Positions 9,901-17,310 of a stretch of DNA of 40,943 bases are shown in pieces. This DNA comes from Bryobacterales bacterium. Lineage in GTDB: Bacteria; Acidobacteriota; Terriglobia; Bryobacterales; UBA6623. Every line of letters starts with the position of its first letter. Within the stretch, counting starts at the first letter, position 1. The stretch covers positions 1 through 40,943 of the forward strand of contig JAJDTX010000030.1 of assembly GCA_022826925.1 (NCBI GenBank), in the 5' to 3' direction. Below the pieces are notes generated by a model that saw only the letters and a list, made by a program, of their open reading frames with translations, did not search any database and had not been told where the DNA came from. The translations under genes were made by a program, and so were the position numbers.

Positions 9901-10147
9901 AACTGATCTCCTTGATGCCTTCGAGGTCTTGGATTGCCTCTTCCACCCGGACGCAGATCGCCTCTTCGACTTCCTGGGGCGCTGCACCGCGGTACTCCGC
10001 GGTCACCGTGACGATGTCGAGCGAGTATTCGGGAAAAACCTCTTGCTTGAGGTTTCCCACCGTGAGCAGGCCTGCCGCTGCGATGACAACCAGCAGGAGG
10101 TTCGCGACAACGCCGTTGCGCGCGAACCAATAGATGACGCCCTTCAT
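6950..10147 (-). CDS. RND multidrug efflux pump, inner-membrane permease (AcrB/HAE-like)
   Basis: Proton-driven permease of a tripartite efflux pump, 1065 residues, the usual length. The first transmembrane helix is at about residues 11-30 (VVANLLLVVIAAAGLLTVGN), followed by a large periplasmic porter domain. A cluster of helices at about 336-480 contains the proton-relay pair D397-D398 in LVLGIVVDDAIVVGENI. A second periplasmic domain and final helix cluster follow, with MYAMLAIPLKSY and VVVNDGLVLASF. The intact Asp pair argues for a working proton-driven transporter; substrates cannot be read from sequence. The ATG at 10147 overlaps the adaptor's stop by 4 nt, so the two are translationally coupled. 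It is the last gene of the TetR-controlled operon. Confidence 0.93.
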   Translation of the reverse strand: MKGVIYWFARNGVVANLLLVVIAAAGLLTVGNLKQEVFPEYSLDIVTVTAEYRGAAPQEVEEAICVRVEEAIQDLEGIKEISSRAMEGRGSVTIEVHAGYDVREVLTDVKTKVDAIDTFPEDVEKPVISELTSRFQVINVAIAGNAELAMLKRLGERVRDELIALPEISQAELFNAPPYEISIEVSEEALRRWGLTFDDIANAVRRYSVDLPGGSVKTEIGEVLLRTEGQAYSGDEYARLPLLTRPDGTSILLSDVATVVDGFEDVTVAGKLDGLPKVEVQVYRIGDQSAISVSKAVQDYVARAAQTMPDGITMDTWQDSAALLESRINLLVKNGFSGLVLVFVVLALFLRLRLAFWVTLGIPVSFLGAIACMGLFDQSINMISLFSFILVLGIVVDDAIVVGENIHTTQVRTGKRTSAAVRGTLQVLVPVTFGVLTTMAAFAPMLFVPGVMGKITVGFPLIILPTLFFSLVESNLILPRHLSHSKPAPPRVAKNAFQRSVDAFFGAFAGSMEWFIRAIYRRVIRKAVQWRYATASIGLFAVLLTAGMAGAGKIRMVLFPDVDADNVVAYLTMPQDSPAEVTAKALDRILEGAVAVRSEVAAELGQDQIRHIVSSIGEQPFRRMQSGPMADVRNARDEHLGEINLELVQSEYRLISAAELANRWREEIGQIPGAVEVTITHDLLGSGKAIDLQYSYPDTDTLVEIVELTSAQLAGYPGVVGVTDTHRGGKPEIQLALTEEGANLGFTLQALGRQVRQAFFGEESQRIQRGRDDVRVMVRYPSQDRRSLASLEQMRVRTPGGDEVPFSTVAVATMGRGAATIRRVDRRRAINVQADIDESVTTSETLVDALQADFLPALVERYPGLTYSFEGEEVQFAESMDGLFQGFGAALFVMYAMLAIPLKSYVRPFIILSSVPFGMVGAIWGHWLLGLPVSFLSMCGMVALAGVVVNDGLVLASFISSYGRKTGSLAQAVQLAGEARFRPIVLTSLTTAAGVTPIMLESSLQAQFLIPMAVALAAGVLFATGVTLVLMPSLYMIVEDLRHGFRWLLRRESIPTAPASLATGD

Positions 10148-11334
10148 GCGCCGGTCGCCGGGTCCTCGTCCGTGATGCGGACTCTCATGCCGTCGACCGC
10201 GGCCTCGAGCGGAGAGGTGCAGACCCGCTCGCCGGACTCAAGCCCGTCGCGGATCAATACGGTCTCGCGCTCGCTCCGGAATACGTCGATCGTCCGGAAG
10301 CGCAGCGTGCCGTCGCCTTCAACGACGTACACGGTGTCCTCGCCGCGCAGCACGGAGCGCGGCAGGCGCACCATGTCGCGCACGCGCTTGCCTTGGATCT
10401 CTGCGCGGACGAACATGCCCACCGCCAGCGGCGGCTGCGCGGAACCCCGCTCCCGCCCGTACGGATCCTTCACCTGCGCGATGGCATTGATCATGCGGGT
10501 GCGTGCGTCGATCTCGCCTTCGGTCCGCACGATGCGTCCGTCCCACGCGTAGTCTGCGCCCCCGAAACGCGCCGTCAGGCGCACTCGCGGCCCGGACGGG
10601 GCGGAGTCCGCGTCCCGGAATCCCAGAGGCAGGTTGCAATACTGCAGCTCCGCGTTCGGGATCGGCAGCCGCACTTCGGCCACGTCCACCGGGTAGACCT
10701 GCCCCAGGTTCATGCCGCGCTGCACGAACTGGCCGAGATCGACCTGCTTTGACCTCACGCGGCCGGCGAACGGTGCCCGCAGGGCCGTGCGCTCCAAGTT
10801 GTCCCGGGCCTGCTCGAGCACCGCTTCGGCCGCGACGAGACTGGCCTTCGCTTCGGCGATCTGCGGCTCGCGAAACAGAAGCGGGGACGGCTCTCCCTCG
10901 CCAGCCTCTTCCCACTCGCTCTTGGCCACTTCGGCTTGCTGTTGCTCCAGTGCCACCCGCAGCTTGCCTTGCTCTACGGCGGCCAGGGCTTGCGTGATCG
11001 CCAGTTCATAGTCGCGAGGGTCTACCCGCAGCAGCACCTCGTCCTTGGCGAAGAATCCCCCTGGAACGAGCGCGGCCGATATCTCGACGACCTTGCCGGA
11101 GACCTCCGGGATCAGCTGCGCCTCGGAACGCGGCGCGACCGTGCCCTCGGTGGTCACGACCAGCGTCATGGACTCCGGCTCCGCCGGAATCACACGCACG
11201 AGCGGCGGCTCGACGACCAACGGCTGGGGCGTGGGTTCCTCGTACGAATCGATCAGGGCCTTGGCAATCAGGCCCCCAAGCGCGAGGATGGCGATTGGCA
11301 GGATGCCCATCAGGGCTGTTCGTGGATTGATCAT
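10144..11334 (-). CDS. RND periplasmic adaptor (membrane fusion protein, HlyD/AcrA-like)
   Basis: This 396-residue adaptor bridges the RND permease and the outer-membrane channel. It has an N-terminal membrane helix (residues 8-28, ALMGILPIAILALGGLIAKA) without a lipobox, so it is anchored by the helix. Then come the first half of a lipoyl domain (TTEGTVAPRSEAQLIPEVSG), an alpha-helical hairpin (about 110-190), the second lipoyl half (ALRAPFAGRVRSKQVDLGQF), and beta-barrel and membrane-proximal domains. The start is ATG 11334, 11 nt after the channel gene's stop, and the end overlaps the permease start by 4 nt. The gene order channel, adaptor, permease is a single transcription unit. Confidence 0.92.
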   Translation of the reverse strand: MINPRTALMGILPIAILALGGLIAKALIDSYEEPTPQPLVVEPPLVRVIPAEPESMTLVVTTEGTVAPRSEAQLIPEVSGKVVEISAALVPGGFFAKDEVLLRVDPRDYELAITQALAAVEQGKLRVALEQQQAEVAKSEWEEAGEGEPSPLLFREPQIAEAKASLVAAEAVLEQARDNLERTALRAPFAGRVRSKQVDLGQFVQRGMNLGQVYPVDVAEVRLPIPNAELQYCNLPLGFRDADSAPSGPRVRLTARFGGADYAWDGRIVRTEGEIDARTRMINAIAQVKDPYGRERGSAQPPLAVGMFVRAEIQGKRVRDMVRLPRSVLRGEDTVYVVEGDGTLRFRTIDVFRSERETVLIRDGLESGERVCTSPLEAAVDGMRVRITDEDPATGA

Positions 11335-11345
11335 CAGCTTGTCCG

Positions 11346-12791
11346 TCAGGGTGTTGGTTGCGCGGACCCGGGGTCGGCCTTGCCGGGGTCGCCGTCAAAG
11401 CCGCCCCCCAGCGCGAGGTGGAGGTCAACGCGGTTGTCGATCTGCGCGCGCTGCAGCCCGAGCATCACGCTCTCGTTCTCCAAGGTCGCCCTGCGCAGAT
11501 TGAGCACCGAGAAGACCTCTCCCAAGGCTGCTCGGTAGCGCCGTTCGGCGACCTTGACCGCCGTGCGGGTCTTGGCGTGGGACGCACGCAGGGAGGTCTC
11601 TTGGTCGCGCAGCGCCGCTTCCGCGGCCAAGGCGGTCTCGATCTCCCTGTAGGCGGTCCAGACGCGCGCTTGGTAGAGCGCTTCCTGCTCGAGCGCCCGC
11701 TCTTCGGTGATCCTCACGTTGGCCTTGAGGCGGCCGCGGTTGAAGATCGGCTGGGCCAGGCCGAGGGCGTAGTTCCAGACTTGCAGGTTGGGATTGACCA
11801 GGTCGGCCAGGGTGTTGCTCGACGTGCCGAGGCCTGAAGTCAGCGCGAAGCTCGGGCGCAAGGTCGCCCGGGCCTGCACGATCCGGGCGTCGGCTGCCAG
11901 CAAGGCCTGTTCGGCGGCGATCAGATCCGGGCGGCGGTGGACGAGTTCGGACGGCAATCCGGCGGGCACCTGTTCCGGCAAGGCGGCCAGTTCGGCGGTC
12001 ACCGAGAGTTCGCCGGCCGGATATTGGCAGGTCAGTGTCTCGGTCTGGCGCACGAAGGCGTCGCGCGCCTGGCGGCGCTGCCGCAGCGCCGAGCTGGCCC
12101 GGGCGACGTCGGCCTCGGCCAGCCGGACGTCCGTGAGCGAGCCGGTGCCGGCTTGGAAGCGGGCCTGCCGCCGCTCGGCGATAGTCTGCAGATTCGCGAG
12201 CACCTGCTCGGCGAGGACGATCTGGCGCTGGGCCTCGACCGCGGCGAACCAAGCCTTCGCCACCTGCGCGCTCAGGGACAGGCGCGCACCGAGCAGTTCC
12301 GCTTCGCGCATGCGGGCGTTGGCCTCGGCGGCGAGCTTGTCCGCCGCGATGCGGTTCCAAATGTCAGCCTCCCAGGCGACGTTGAACGACAGCCCGGCAT
12401 TGCTGAACGTGTTGCTCAGCACGCGGTCCCTAAGGCCTGGAAATGGCAGGCCGACAAAATTCTGGCGCTGGCGGATGCGGTTGATCCCGAGGCTCAATTC
12501 AGGCCTGTCAGCGGCGCCGGCGATGACTCGCTCCTGGGACGCCACCCGGATCCGCGCCGACGCTGCTCGCAGGTCCTCGCTGCACGCCAAGGCCCGCTCG
12601 ATGGCTGCGTCCAGTCCCGGGTCGCCGAAGTACGCCCACCATTTCGCGGAGGCGGCCGGGGCGGTCGTCTCGGCGGCGTGCCACTGGTCCGGCACCGGCA
12701 CCCGCAGGTCGTGCACGGGGATCGGCACTGGCTTGGAGCATGCGCCCAGCGCCAGCCCGACGGCCACGAATAGGTGCGGAGCGCGCGTCAT
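11346..12791 (-). CDS. Outer-membrane efflux channel lipoprotein (TolC/NodT-like)
   Basis: The 481-residue outer-membrane factor of the efflux system. The N-terminus is a lipoprotein signal with lipobox LGAC (Cys18). The mature part contains the two OEP repeats of helices and strands expected of TolC-like trimers: WWAYFGDPGLDAAIERAL opens the first half, and VHRRPDLIAAEQALLAADARI marks the second repeat, a typical NodT-family signature. The ATG at 12791 overlaps the TetR gene's stop as ATGA, so the channel is probably translated in coupling with its own regulator. Length and domain content are normal. Confidence 0.92.
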   Translation of the reverse strand: MTRAPHLFVAVGLALGACSKPVPIPVHDLRVPVPDQWHAAETTAPAASAKWWAYFGDPGLDAAIERALACSEDLRAASARIRVASQERVIAGAADRPELSLGINRIRQRQNFVGLPFPGLRDRVLSNTFSNAGLSFNVAWEADIWNRIAADKLAAEANARMREAELLGARLSLSAQVAKAWFAAVEAQRQIVLAEQVLANLQTIAERRQARFQAGTGSLTDVRLAEADVARASSALRQRRQARDAFVRQTETLTCQYPAGELSVTAELAALPEQVPAGLPSELVHRRPDLIAAEQALLAADARIVQARATLRPSFALTSGLGTSSNTLADLVNPNLQVWNYALGLAQPIFNRGRLKANVRITEERALEQEALYQARVWTAYREIETALAAEAALRDQETSLRASHAKTRTAVKVAERRYRAALGEVFSVLNLRRATLENESVMLGLQRAQIDNRVDLHLALGGGFDGDPGKADPGSAQPTP

Positions 12792-13471
12792 TGGGCGACC
12801 TCCGCATGAGCGGAAAGTGCCGCGACCGCACCGGCCGGGAACTGCGCTGCGGGCGCGCTTCGCATTCCGGCTGCCACGAATCGCACCATGGCATCTAGCG
12901 TAGCCTTGTCGCTGTCGCTGGCCTGGGGACCAAGTCTGGGCAAGCAGGTTCTCGTCGGATTGAGCAAGGTATGCACCATCACGCCGATCGCGAAGTGCAG
13001 CCGCAGGCCCACCTCCTCCTCGCCGAGTTCGGGTAAGGCGCGCTGGAACGCCTCGTGGAAGCGGGACAGGACTTGCGAGAACTCCTCGCGGAATGTCGAC
13101 TCCAGGTATTCCGCCGGCTCGGAGTAGAACCGAGCGCAGAGGCGCATGAAATCGTAGCCGCGCTGGGGCTCTCGCGCCAGCCGCAGGGCGGGCGCAAAGA
13201 AGGCGGTGAGCAGCTCTTCGACGGATGGCTGCCCGTGTTCTTGGTACGTATCTAGAAGCTGGATGCGCTCCCGGTTGACAGGCCGGATGCGCCGAGCGAA
13301 GACCGCTTTGGCGACCTCCTCCTTGGAGCCGAAATGGTAGTGCGCCGCGGCGATGTTCACGCCCGCCGCCGCCGTTAGCGAACGCAGGGACACGCCATCG
13401 ACGCCCTTCTCGCTGAAGAGCTTCTCGGCGGTGTCAAGGATCAATTCCTTGGTCTCCCTAGCGTTCGGCAT
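12788..13471 (-). CDS. TetR/AcrR-family repressor of the efflux operon
   Basis: A 227-residue regulator from the ATG at 13471; a TTG at 13483 is in frame, but it lies inside the predicted operator, so I reject it. Residues 5-50 form the TetR DNA-binding domain (TKELILDTAEKLFSEKG, then the helix-turn-helix ending AAHYHFGSKEEV). The remaining helices form a ligand-binding and dimerisation domain resembling the C-terminal domain of the CecR/YbiH type (DUF1956). It is the first gene of the efflux operon. With a palindrome across its own promoter, it most likely represses the whole operon until a pump substrate binds it. Confidence 0.92.
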   Translation of the reverse strand: MPNARETKELILDTAEKLFSEKGVDGVSLRSLTAAAGVNIAAAHYHFGSKEEVAKAVFARRIRPVNRERIQLLDTYQEHGQPSVEELLTAFFAPALRLAREPQRGYDFMRLCARFYSEPAEYLESTFREEFSQVLSRFHEAFQRALPELGEEEVGLRLHFAIGVMVHTLLNPTRTCLPRLGPQASDSDKATLDAMVRFVAAGMRSAPAAQFPAGAVAALSAHAEVAQ

Positions 13472-13479
13472 GGATTCAA

Positions 13480-13525
13480 TCAAACGTTTGAATTAATCCT
13501 ACCCTTAGAGCGCTGCGGCTGTCAA
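13480..13525 (-). promoter_or_regulatory. Promoter and palindromic operator of the efflux operon
   Basis: On the minus strand a perfect TTGACA (13525-13520) is followed after 18 nt by TAGGAT (13501-13496), a good sigma-70-type pair. Immediately downstream is the perfect 12-bp palindrome TCAAACGTTTGA (13480-13491), which covers the expected transcription start and ends 8 nt before the regulator's ATG. Its size and place fit an autoregulatory operator for the TetR-family protein encoded next to it. The leader would be under 25 nt with no obvious ribosome binding site. Confidence 0.75.
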
Positions 13526-13724
13526 GCGCCGCGGTTGAGAGAGCCTCGCGAAGCCGACGGCAGATTCGTGCGAATGATCGCCGAGCGGCTCTGACGTCCT
13601 CCCGAGCTCTGCCTGTCTCCGTACGCAAGCCGGGAAACGGCGAGTCTCGGCTTTGCCGGCTCGTTTGGGGACAGGACCGCCGAAGGGCTGGCCCGAAGGA
13701 TGACCACCAGAGGAACGGGCCGCC

Positions 13725-14147
13725 TCAGCTTCCGGATAGATCGTGGTTGATTTGCCAGTTCACGCCGAACCTGTCGGTGAGAGATCCGAAATAGGAGCCC
13801 CAGAAAGTGTCCTGCAGGGGCATCGTCACCGATCCGCCGTCCGACAGCCTCGCGAACGTGCTGTCGGCCTCTTCCCGGCTGTCCGCGTGGAGAGTGATGG
13901 AAAAGTTGTTGCCGATCACGGCGGGCGGCCCGAAGGCCGGGGCAGTATCGCTGCCCATCAGGACGCTGGAGCCGACAGGCAGCGAGACGTGCATGACGCG
14001 GTCCAGATATTCCTCCGGCACGCCCATCTCCGGCGGGCCGTCCCTGAACGTCTGGACTATCCGAAAGTCGCCCCCGAGGGCCGAGCGATAGAACTCGAAG
14101 GCCTCGCGGCAGTTGCCGTCGAACTTGAGATAAGTGTCGAGCTTCAT
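13725..14147 (-). CDS. PhnB-like VOC-fold protein
   Basis: A 140-residue protein of the vicinal-oxygen-chelate superfamily, PhnB/YjdN type. The opening LDTYLKFDGNCREAFEFYRSALGG is characteristic: after a 'folded mutation' strand, FDGNCREAFEFY marks the first beta-alpha-beta module. The C-terminal DTFWGSYFGSLTDRFGVNWQIN is the typical PhnB ending. The family resembles glyoxalases, but its members usually have no proven enzyme activity. I start it at ATG 14147, which has GGAA seven nt upstream, rather than ATG 14159. It stands alone between the efflux operon and a secreted conserved protein. Confidence 0.85.
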   Translation of the reverse strand: MKLDTYLKFDGNCREAFEFYRSALGGDFRIVQTFRDGPPEMGVPEEYLDRVMHVSLPVGSSVLMGSDTAPAFGPPAVIGNNFSITLHADSREEADSTFARLSDGGSVTMPLQDTFWGSYFGSLTDRFGVNWQINHDLSGS

Positions 14148-14402
14148 GGTTGCTTCCATCGTCGCATGTGCCGCTCTAGCCTCTTGCGCGGGCCACGGGC
14201 GTCATGCGGATCCTTGCTCGGGGGGCAGCCCGGGATGGGCGGGAATTCCTTCCGGCAGCGAACCGGAGGAACACACGAACGTCTCCGGTGCCCGATTACG
14301 CGCGGCTACCTAGCCTTCTTGTGCTTCGACGGCAGGCCCGCGAGCGGCTGAGATCCCTGCTTCCGGAAGTGGACCACGCGTGCGCGGCGCTGGGGCGGGG
14401 CA

Positions 14403-15404
14403 TCACTCCGCGCGCGCATCCGCCCTGTCCTCCGCCCGGGCGCCGCTCAGAGCGTTCACCATCGCGTAGTTCCCCTCGTGACAGGCGTACTCGTAAATCT
14501 TGTAGTCGGTCAGGCGCGGCATGGACCGCACGGCGCTCCAAGGCTGCGTATAGGTTGCAGGATCATCGATGGAGAATTCGTTGAGGATCGTGTCTTCAGC
14601 GACCCGCGTGAAGCGTTCCACCGCTCGCAAGTCCTTGGACGACGGGAACCGGTGGTGCGTCTTGTCGCTGAAGTTGCCGGTCTCCACAACCAGCGTGTCA
14701 CCCTCCCAGCGACCGCGCGAATCCCCGTTCCACTGGCGGATGTGTTCGTCCAGGCGCGGCCGCCCGTCGAGCGGGATGATGCGCACGTCGTGGATGTTCT
14801 CGACCAAGATCGCCACGTAGTCTGGCGTCTGGACGATCAGATAGGTGTTGTTGTATCCGGTGGACACCGGCGGTACGCCGTGGTACGTGATGCAACGCAT
14901 CCAAGGGGTGAAGTTGAGCCACGAGTCGGGCCGCCCGCTATAGCGACGCGACCTGTCGGCGGCTCGCGCCTTCCCTTGCGGCGTTAGCGGGGGCAGGCGT
15001 CCGTTGGGCGGATCGACGATCAGCGAGGTCCGCGAACTCGGGTCCACGCGCCCCTTGTCGAACCAGTGCGCGTTGTAGGAGCCGATCACCCCGGGAACAT
15101 GCGGGCGCTCCGCATGGGCCGCCTCGTTGCGGGCGACGGCCTGTTCCGCGGTGAAGAACTCCTCGTCGCGAAACTGGGTCGGCCGCTGGAGCGGCGTGAG
15201 CGAGGCGTAGGACCAAGTGCCTCGCAGGTCCGGGTCGCCCCACGCAGTGCGCGGCAGCTCCCATGCCTCGCGGCTTGCCTCATCTCCGGCTGCGGGCGCC
15301 GGCTCGGCCGCGGCGGATTGAGCGCCTAGAGGTGCGGCCGCCAGCCAAGTCGCCAAGACGGGCAGCAAGAAGGCGCGGTGTGCGGCAGAGGGAAGGCTAT
15401 TCAT
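14403..15404 (-). CDS. Secreted conserved protein of unknown function
   Basis: A 333-residue protein from ATG 15404, which has AGGA at proper distance; the frame is open to 15614, but that part is not needed and overlaps rsmI. Residues 1-28 are a signal peptide (FLLPVLATWLAAAPLGAQ). The mature part contains WGDPDLRGTWSYASLTPLQRP near the start, NNTYLIVQTPDYVAILVE and GRWEGDTLVVET in the middle, and YEYACHEGNYAM near the end. I recognise this set of motifs from a family of secreted hypothetical proteins common in Acidobacteria and some Proteobacteria, often duplicated within a genome. Its function is unknown. Repeated Trp, Thr and Tyr strands suggest a beta-rich, possibly lipocalin-like fold, which is a guess. 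Confidence 0.8.
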   Translation of the reverse strand: MNSLPSAAHRAFLLPVLATWLAAAPLGAQSAAAEPAPAAGDEASREAWELPRTAWGDPDLRGTWSYASLTPLQRPTQFRDEEFFTAEQAVARNEAAHAERPHVPGVIGSYNAHWFDKGRVDPSSRTSLIVDPPNGRLPPLTPQGKARAADRSRRYSGRPDSWLNFTPWMRCITYHGVPPVSTGYNNTYLIVQTPDYVAILVENIHDVRIIPLDGRPRLDEHIRQWNGDSRGRWEGDTLVVETGNFSDKTHHRFPSSKDLRAVERFTRVAEDTILNEFSIDDPATYTQPWSAVRSMPRLTDYKIYEYACHEGNYAMVNALSGARAEDRADARAE

Positions 15405-15552
15405 GGGATCCTGCCAGATTGCATCCAGAGTTTCGCACCAGCGGAGGCGAGTTTGCAAGGGCTTGAGAGCAACCCAGCAAGATCGAACTGTCCGCGCCGG
15501 GCCACTGGCGCGATGTCGGAATGATGGCAGCCGATCGGCTGTCCCAGCGATG

Positions 15553-16332
15553 CTACGCAGCCGGAGCCGCGGGAGGGGCTGCCTTGGTACTGCGGCTGCC
15601 CGACGCTGCCCCATCCTCCGCGGGCCCGATGACCAGCACGAATTCGCCCTTTTGTGACGGCCGGGCCGACAGCGCCTCGAGAACGGAGGCGGCCGGCCCT
15701 CGCAGGACTTCCTCGTGCAGCTTGGTCAGCTCCCGGGCTATGGCGATCCTGCGCGAGCCCCCCAGCAGCTCGCAGGTGTCGGCCACCGCCGCGAGGATGC
15801 GGTGCGGTGCTTCGTAGAAGACGGTCGAGCTGTCGGATCGTTCCAGCGATCGGATCGCCGCTCTGCGCTTCGCGCTCTTCGATGGCAGAAAGCCCTTGAA
15901 CGCGAAGTCGTGAGAGGGCAGCCCCGAGACGGAGAGCGCCGCCACGGCGGCGCTGGGACCTGGAACGGGCACGACCCGGACCCCGCGATCGATGGCGGCC
16001 CGGACTACCCGAAAACCCGGATCCGCGATCAGGGGCGTGCCCGCGTCGCTGACCAGCGCGATCGATTCTCCGGCCGCGGCGCGTTCGGCCAATTCGGTCG
16101 CGCGCCGGGCCTCGTTGTGATCGTGGCAGCTGACCAGCGGCTTGCTGATCTGGAAGTGCTTCAACAGGCGGCCGGTGCGGCGCGTGTCCTCGCAGGCGAC
16201 GAGGCTGACTTCGCCCAGGATCCGCAGCGCGCGCAAGGTGATGTCTTCGAGGTTGCCGAGCGGCGTGGCGACCAAGTAGATCACGCCCGCTGCGGCGGCT
16301 CCCCCGCTCTGCCCTGCGTCGAGATCGTTCAC
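15553..16332 (-). CDS. rsmI: 16S rRNA (cytidine-1402-2'-O)-methyltransferase
   Basis: RsmI methylates the ribose of C1402 in 16S rRNA using S-adenosylmethionine. The tetrapyrrole-methylase fold is clear: VATPLGNLEDITLRALR (20-36), CEDTRRTGRLLKHF, IALVSDAGTPLIADPG (91-106) and VPVPGPSA (121-128). I place the start at GTG 16332, which overlaps the esterase stop as GTGA and yields 259 residues; the ATG at 16407 would overlap the esterase by 79 nt. The C-terminus ends after KGEFVLVIGPAEDG with an Ala-rich tail, slightly short for the family. The coupling with a secreted esterase is unusual, because the functions are unrelated. Confidence 0.93.
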   Translation of the reverse strand: MNDLDAGQSGGAAAAGVIYLVATPLGNLEDITLRALRILGEVSLVACEDTRRTGRLLKHFQISKPLVSCHDHNEARRATELAERAAAGESIALVSDAGTPLIADPGFRVVRAAIDRGVRVVPVPGPSAAVAALSVSGLPSHDFAFKGFLPSKSAKRRAAIRSLERSDSSTVFYEAPHRILAAVADTCELLGGSRRIAIARELTKLHEEVLRGPAASVLEALSARPSQKGEFVLVIGPAEDGAASGSRSTKAAPPAAPAA

Positions 16333-17141
16333 GGCCTTGCGGACAGCGAGTGGGAGAAGAGCCACTGCAGCATTTCGGGTTCTGCGTCGCAGCGGTCGCT
16401 GCTGCACTTGGTGCTGCCGTTGTCGCCGCCGGAGACCATCTTTCCTCCCACGCTATGGGCATCCCCGACCCAGGTTGTCAGCTTGAAGTTGCCGCCGAGC
16501 TGCGTCATCGTGGCGAACAGCTTCTCCGCGCGTTCGTACGGGGCAACGGTGTCGCCGTCCCCGTGAAACGCCCAGATCGGCACGTCCTTGATCAGGGACG
16601 CGTCGATGAATTCATCGTGCTCACCGCGGCCTGTCCCCGCCGAAGGTGCCGCCGCGGCGAAGTAGGCGGGATCGAGCTGCAGCAGGATAAACGATCCGTG
16701 CCCGCCCATCGAATGCCCCAGCAGGTAGATCCTGTCAAGATCGGCAGCAGGCAGCGAGGCGACGATCGCCTTGATCTTCTCCAAGTGCGCGGCATCCCAG
16801 ATTCGCGTTGACTGCGGGGCGATCACATAGCTCGGGTATTGCTTCCGCTTCGCCTCGTCGGCTAGGAGCCTGGTCCAGACCCGCAGCTGTCTGCGGTTGT
16901 CCGTGCCCCTGCCGGCGCCGCCGTGCAACGACACGATGACCGGATAGAGCTTGCCGTCGTCGACCGTGAGTGGCCGCATGAGGCGGTACGGCATCTCCTC
17001 GTCAGCGTGAGGCTCGTAATTGTCGATCCAAGCCGCCGCGCCCGCGTCCGCCGGTGCCTGCGCGCTCGCGAGCGAGGCGCTCGCTGCGAGAGAGGCGGCT
17101 ACCGCAGCCGAGAAGACTCGGATCAAAATCTGATCGTGCAT
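16329..17141 (-). CDS. Secreted alpha/beta-hydrolase (esterase/peptidase-like)
   Basis: A 270-residue exported hydrolase of the polyhydroxybutyrate-depolymerase/predicted peptidase group. A signal peptide covers residues 1-28 (ending ASLASAQA). The oxyanion strand is YPVIVSLHGGAGRG (66-79). The nucleophile is Ser144 in LLGHSMGGHG, the acid probably Asp197 in FHGDGDTVAPYE, and the histidine His229 in GDAHSVGG. Cysteines near the end (CSSDRC) may form a disulfide. It has AGGAG seven nt before ATG 17141. It is the first gene of a two-gene unit with rsmI. The natural substrate is unknown; a carboxylic ester outside the cell is the safest reading. Confidence 0.85.
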   Translation of the reverse strand: MHDQILIRVFSAAVAASLAASASLASAQAPADAGAAAWIDNYEPHADEEMPYRLMRPLTVDDGKLYPVIVSLHGGAGRGTDNRRQLRVWTRLLADEAKRKQYPSYVIAPQSTRIWDAAHLEKIKAIVASLPAADLDRIYLLGHSMGGHGSFILLQLDPAYFAAAAPSAGTGRGEHDEFIDASLIKDVPIWAFHGDGDTVAPYERAEKLFATMTQLGGNFKLTTWVGDAHSVGGKMVSGGDNGSTKCSSDRCDAEPEMLQWLFSHSLSARP

Positions 17142-17310
17142 GTGGGGCTCCTAGGCGCGCTTGGCCCAATCATACGCTTGGTCGGGGCCTTTGACCTCTA
17201 CATATATGGCGGGCGGCCCCGGTGACTGTAGGCGCTGCCGGCAAGTCCGGCGGGCGTTCCCGCTGCGCGGCTGCACCGGTCGGCCATGCCGGATCGGCCC
17301 CGTCCCGGGC

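Noticed and set aside
15405..15614. N-terminal extension of the secreted conserved protein
   Set aside because: The extension has no conserved sequence, runs into the end of rsmI, and places the clear signal peptide in the interior. ATG 15404 has a ribosome binding site.
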